From Shewanella electrica (lineage in GTDB: Bacteria > Pseudomonadota > Gammaproteobacteria > Enterobacterales > Shewanellaceae): a stretch of DNA of 50,155 nt. Shown in pieces: positions 49,222-50,155 of this stretch. The number at the start of each line of letters is the position of its first letter. The first letter of the stretch is position 1. Position numbers and translations under genes: made by a program. Location: assembly GCF_022321485.1 (NCBI RefSeq), contig NZ_JAKOGG010000004.1, positions 1 to 50,155 of the forward strand. The letters are read 5' to 3'. The notes beneath the pieces were generated by a model that was not told the origin of the DNA, ran no database searches, and worked only from the letters and a program-made list of their open reading frames with translations.

Positions 49222-50155
49222 ATGGCAGATACAACCGTAGAACAGTTGGCCACAGAAGTAGGCAAAGACGTTGACCGTCTTATCGAACAGTTTGCTAAAG
49301 CTGGCATCAAAAAGAGCCGTAATGACGCGGTAGCTGAAGATGAAAAACAACGCCTGCTTGACTATTTAACCAAGCAGCATGGTGGAGATAACGTGCCTTC
49401 AAAAATGACGTTGCAGCGTAAAACTGTATCGACTTTAAGTGTTTCAGGTGCCGGTGGCCAATCTAAAGACGTTAAGGTGGAAGTTCGTAAGAAGAAAACC
49501 TTCGTTAAACGCGACGTAGCCGAATTGGAACGTCAGGCTGAAGCTGAAGAGCAAGCAAGAGTTGAAGCCGAAGCTAAGGCAAAAGCCGATGCAGAAGCTA
49601 AAGCGGCGGCAGATGCTAAAGCTAAGGCGGAAGCTGAAGTAAAAGCCAAGGCAAAAGCAGAAGCCGATGCGAAAGCGAAAGCCGCTAAAGCTCAGTCTGC
49701 TGATGGCGAAGCTAAACAAGCTGCAGAGCCTGAATCAGAAGAAGATCAAGTGAGCAAAGCAGAAGCTGCCCGCATTAAAGCGGCGCAAGAAGAAGCGGTT
49801 AAACGCAAAGCGGATGAAGAAGCAGCTCGCGCCGCTGAAGAAGCGCGTCGTATGGCTGAACAAAATTCTAATCGTTGGGAACAGGAAGAGAAAGAACGTC
49901 TCGAAGCTGAAAAACGCAACGATCACCACATCACTACCTCTAAAGTGGCGCGTGCTGCTGAAGACACCAGTGACATGGAAGAAGAGAAACAAGGTCGTCG
50001 TAGCCGCCACAAGAGTGCCGGTAAAAAACGTTCTAAAGACGCTCGCCAAAGTAGCGAAGGCGGTCGTGAACGCGACATTCGCAACAAGAAAGCGGCCAAA
50101 GCTAACAAGCACGGCTTCAACAAGCCTGTTGCTGCAGTAAACCGCGACGTGCGTA
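49222..50155 (+). CDS. infB: Translation initiation factor IF-2 (5' part, cut by the window end)
   Basis: 311 codons are visible with no stop; the GTPase domains lie beyond the window. IF-2 brings fMet-tRNA to the 30S subunit and promotes subunit joining. The N-terminal IF2_N domain is [18 protein letters not shown] onward (about 1-50). A linker follows, then a long charged region (about 105-250) very rich in Ala, Lys and Glu, with [13 protein letters not shown]-like repeats, and a basic segment [19 protein letters not shown] lies upstream of the ATG. It follows nusA after 28 bases; in E. coli internal starts give shorter IF-2 forms, which cannot be judged here. Confidence 0.96.
   Translation, partial: MADTTVEQLATEVGKDVDRLIEQFAKAGIKKSRNDAVAEDEKQRLLDYLTKQHGGDNVPSKMTLQRKTVSTLSVSGAGGQSKDVKVEVRKKKTFVKRDVAELERQAEAEEQARVEAEAKAKADAEAKAAADAKAKAEAEVKAKAKAEADAKAKAAKAQSADGEAKQAAEPESEEDQVSKAEAARIKAAQEEAVKRKADEEAARAAEEARRMAEQNSNRWEQEEKERLEAEKRNDHHITTSKVARAAEDTSDMEEEKQGRRSRHKSAGKKRSKDARQSSEGGRERDIRNKKAAKANKHGFNKPVAAVNRDVR

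Overview
The window reads as a chromosomal segment of a gammaproteobacterium of the Alteromonadales, most likely Shewanella or a close relative. This is inferred from gene order and protein similarity recalled from memory; no search was run. The E. coli-type blocks lptD-surA-pdxA-rsmA-apaG-apaH, carA-carB, greA, yhbY/rlmE-ftsH-folP-glmM, secG-tRNA-Leu(GAG) and tRNA-fMet-rimP-nusA-infB are all present. tpiA sits between glmM and secG, and amgK-murU is divergent from lptD.

Layout: (1) 1-3.6 kb holds a pentanucleotide repeat, a small exported protein and a secD-secF pair. The small protein ends in a motif resembling the VemP translation-arrest peptide of Vibrio, and the leader before secD can fold so that the secD ribosome binding site is hidden. 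This is the best candidate for an under-described system here: a force- or export-sensing switch controlling an accessory SecDF. (2) 3.7-12.7 kb is a minus-strand run: a chemoreceptor, then apaH, apaG, rsmA, pdxA, surA and lptD (nucleotide clean-up, ribosome maturation, vitamin B6 and outer-membrane assembly). (3) 12.8-17 kb, plus strand: amgK-murU (peptidoglycan sugar salvage), djlA, a small beta-barrel protein and a 2-hydroxyacid dehydrogenase, closed by 22 in-phase heptamer repeats. (4) 17-29.4 kb is mostly minus strand: purT, valS-holC, a ModF-like ATPase with a ruined first P-loop, a membrane protein with a pseudopilin-like tail, an M1 peptidase and a YdeP-type molybdoenzyme. A DUF1289 gene is on the plus strand. 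(5) 29.7-32.9 kb is an aaeXAB-type efflux operon. (6) 33.2-50.2 kb, almost all plus strand: fklB, dapB, carAB, greA, rlmE-ftsH, folP, glmM, tpiA, secG, two tRNAs, rimP, nusA and the 5' part of infB, which runs off the window.

Much of the region serves central information flow (NusA, IF2, initiator tRNA, RimP, RsmA, RlmE, ValS, GreA, HolC) and envelope biogenesis (SecDF, SecG, LptD, SurA, GlmM, AmgK/MurU). I see no prophage, insertion sequence, CRISPR array or rRNA gene. Several genes appear to start at TTG or GTG with good upstream Shine-Dalgarno sequences, and I trimmed their starts accordingly.
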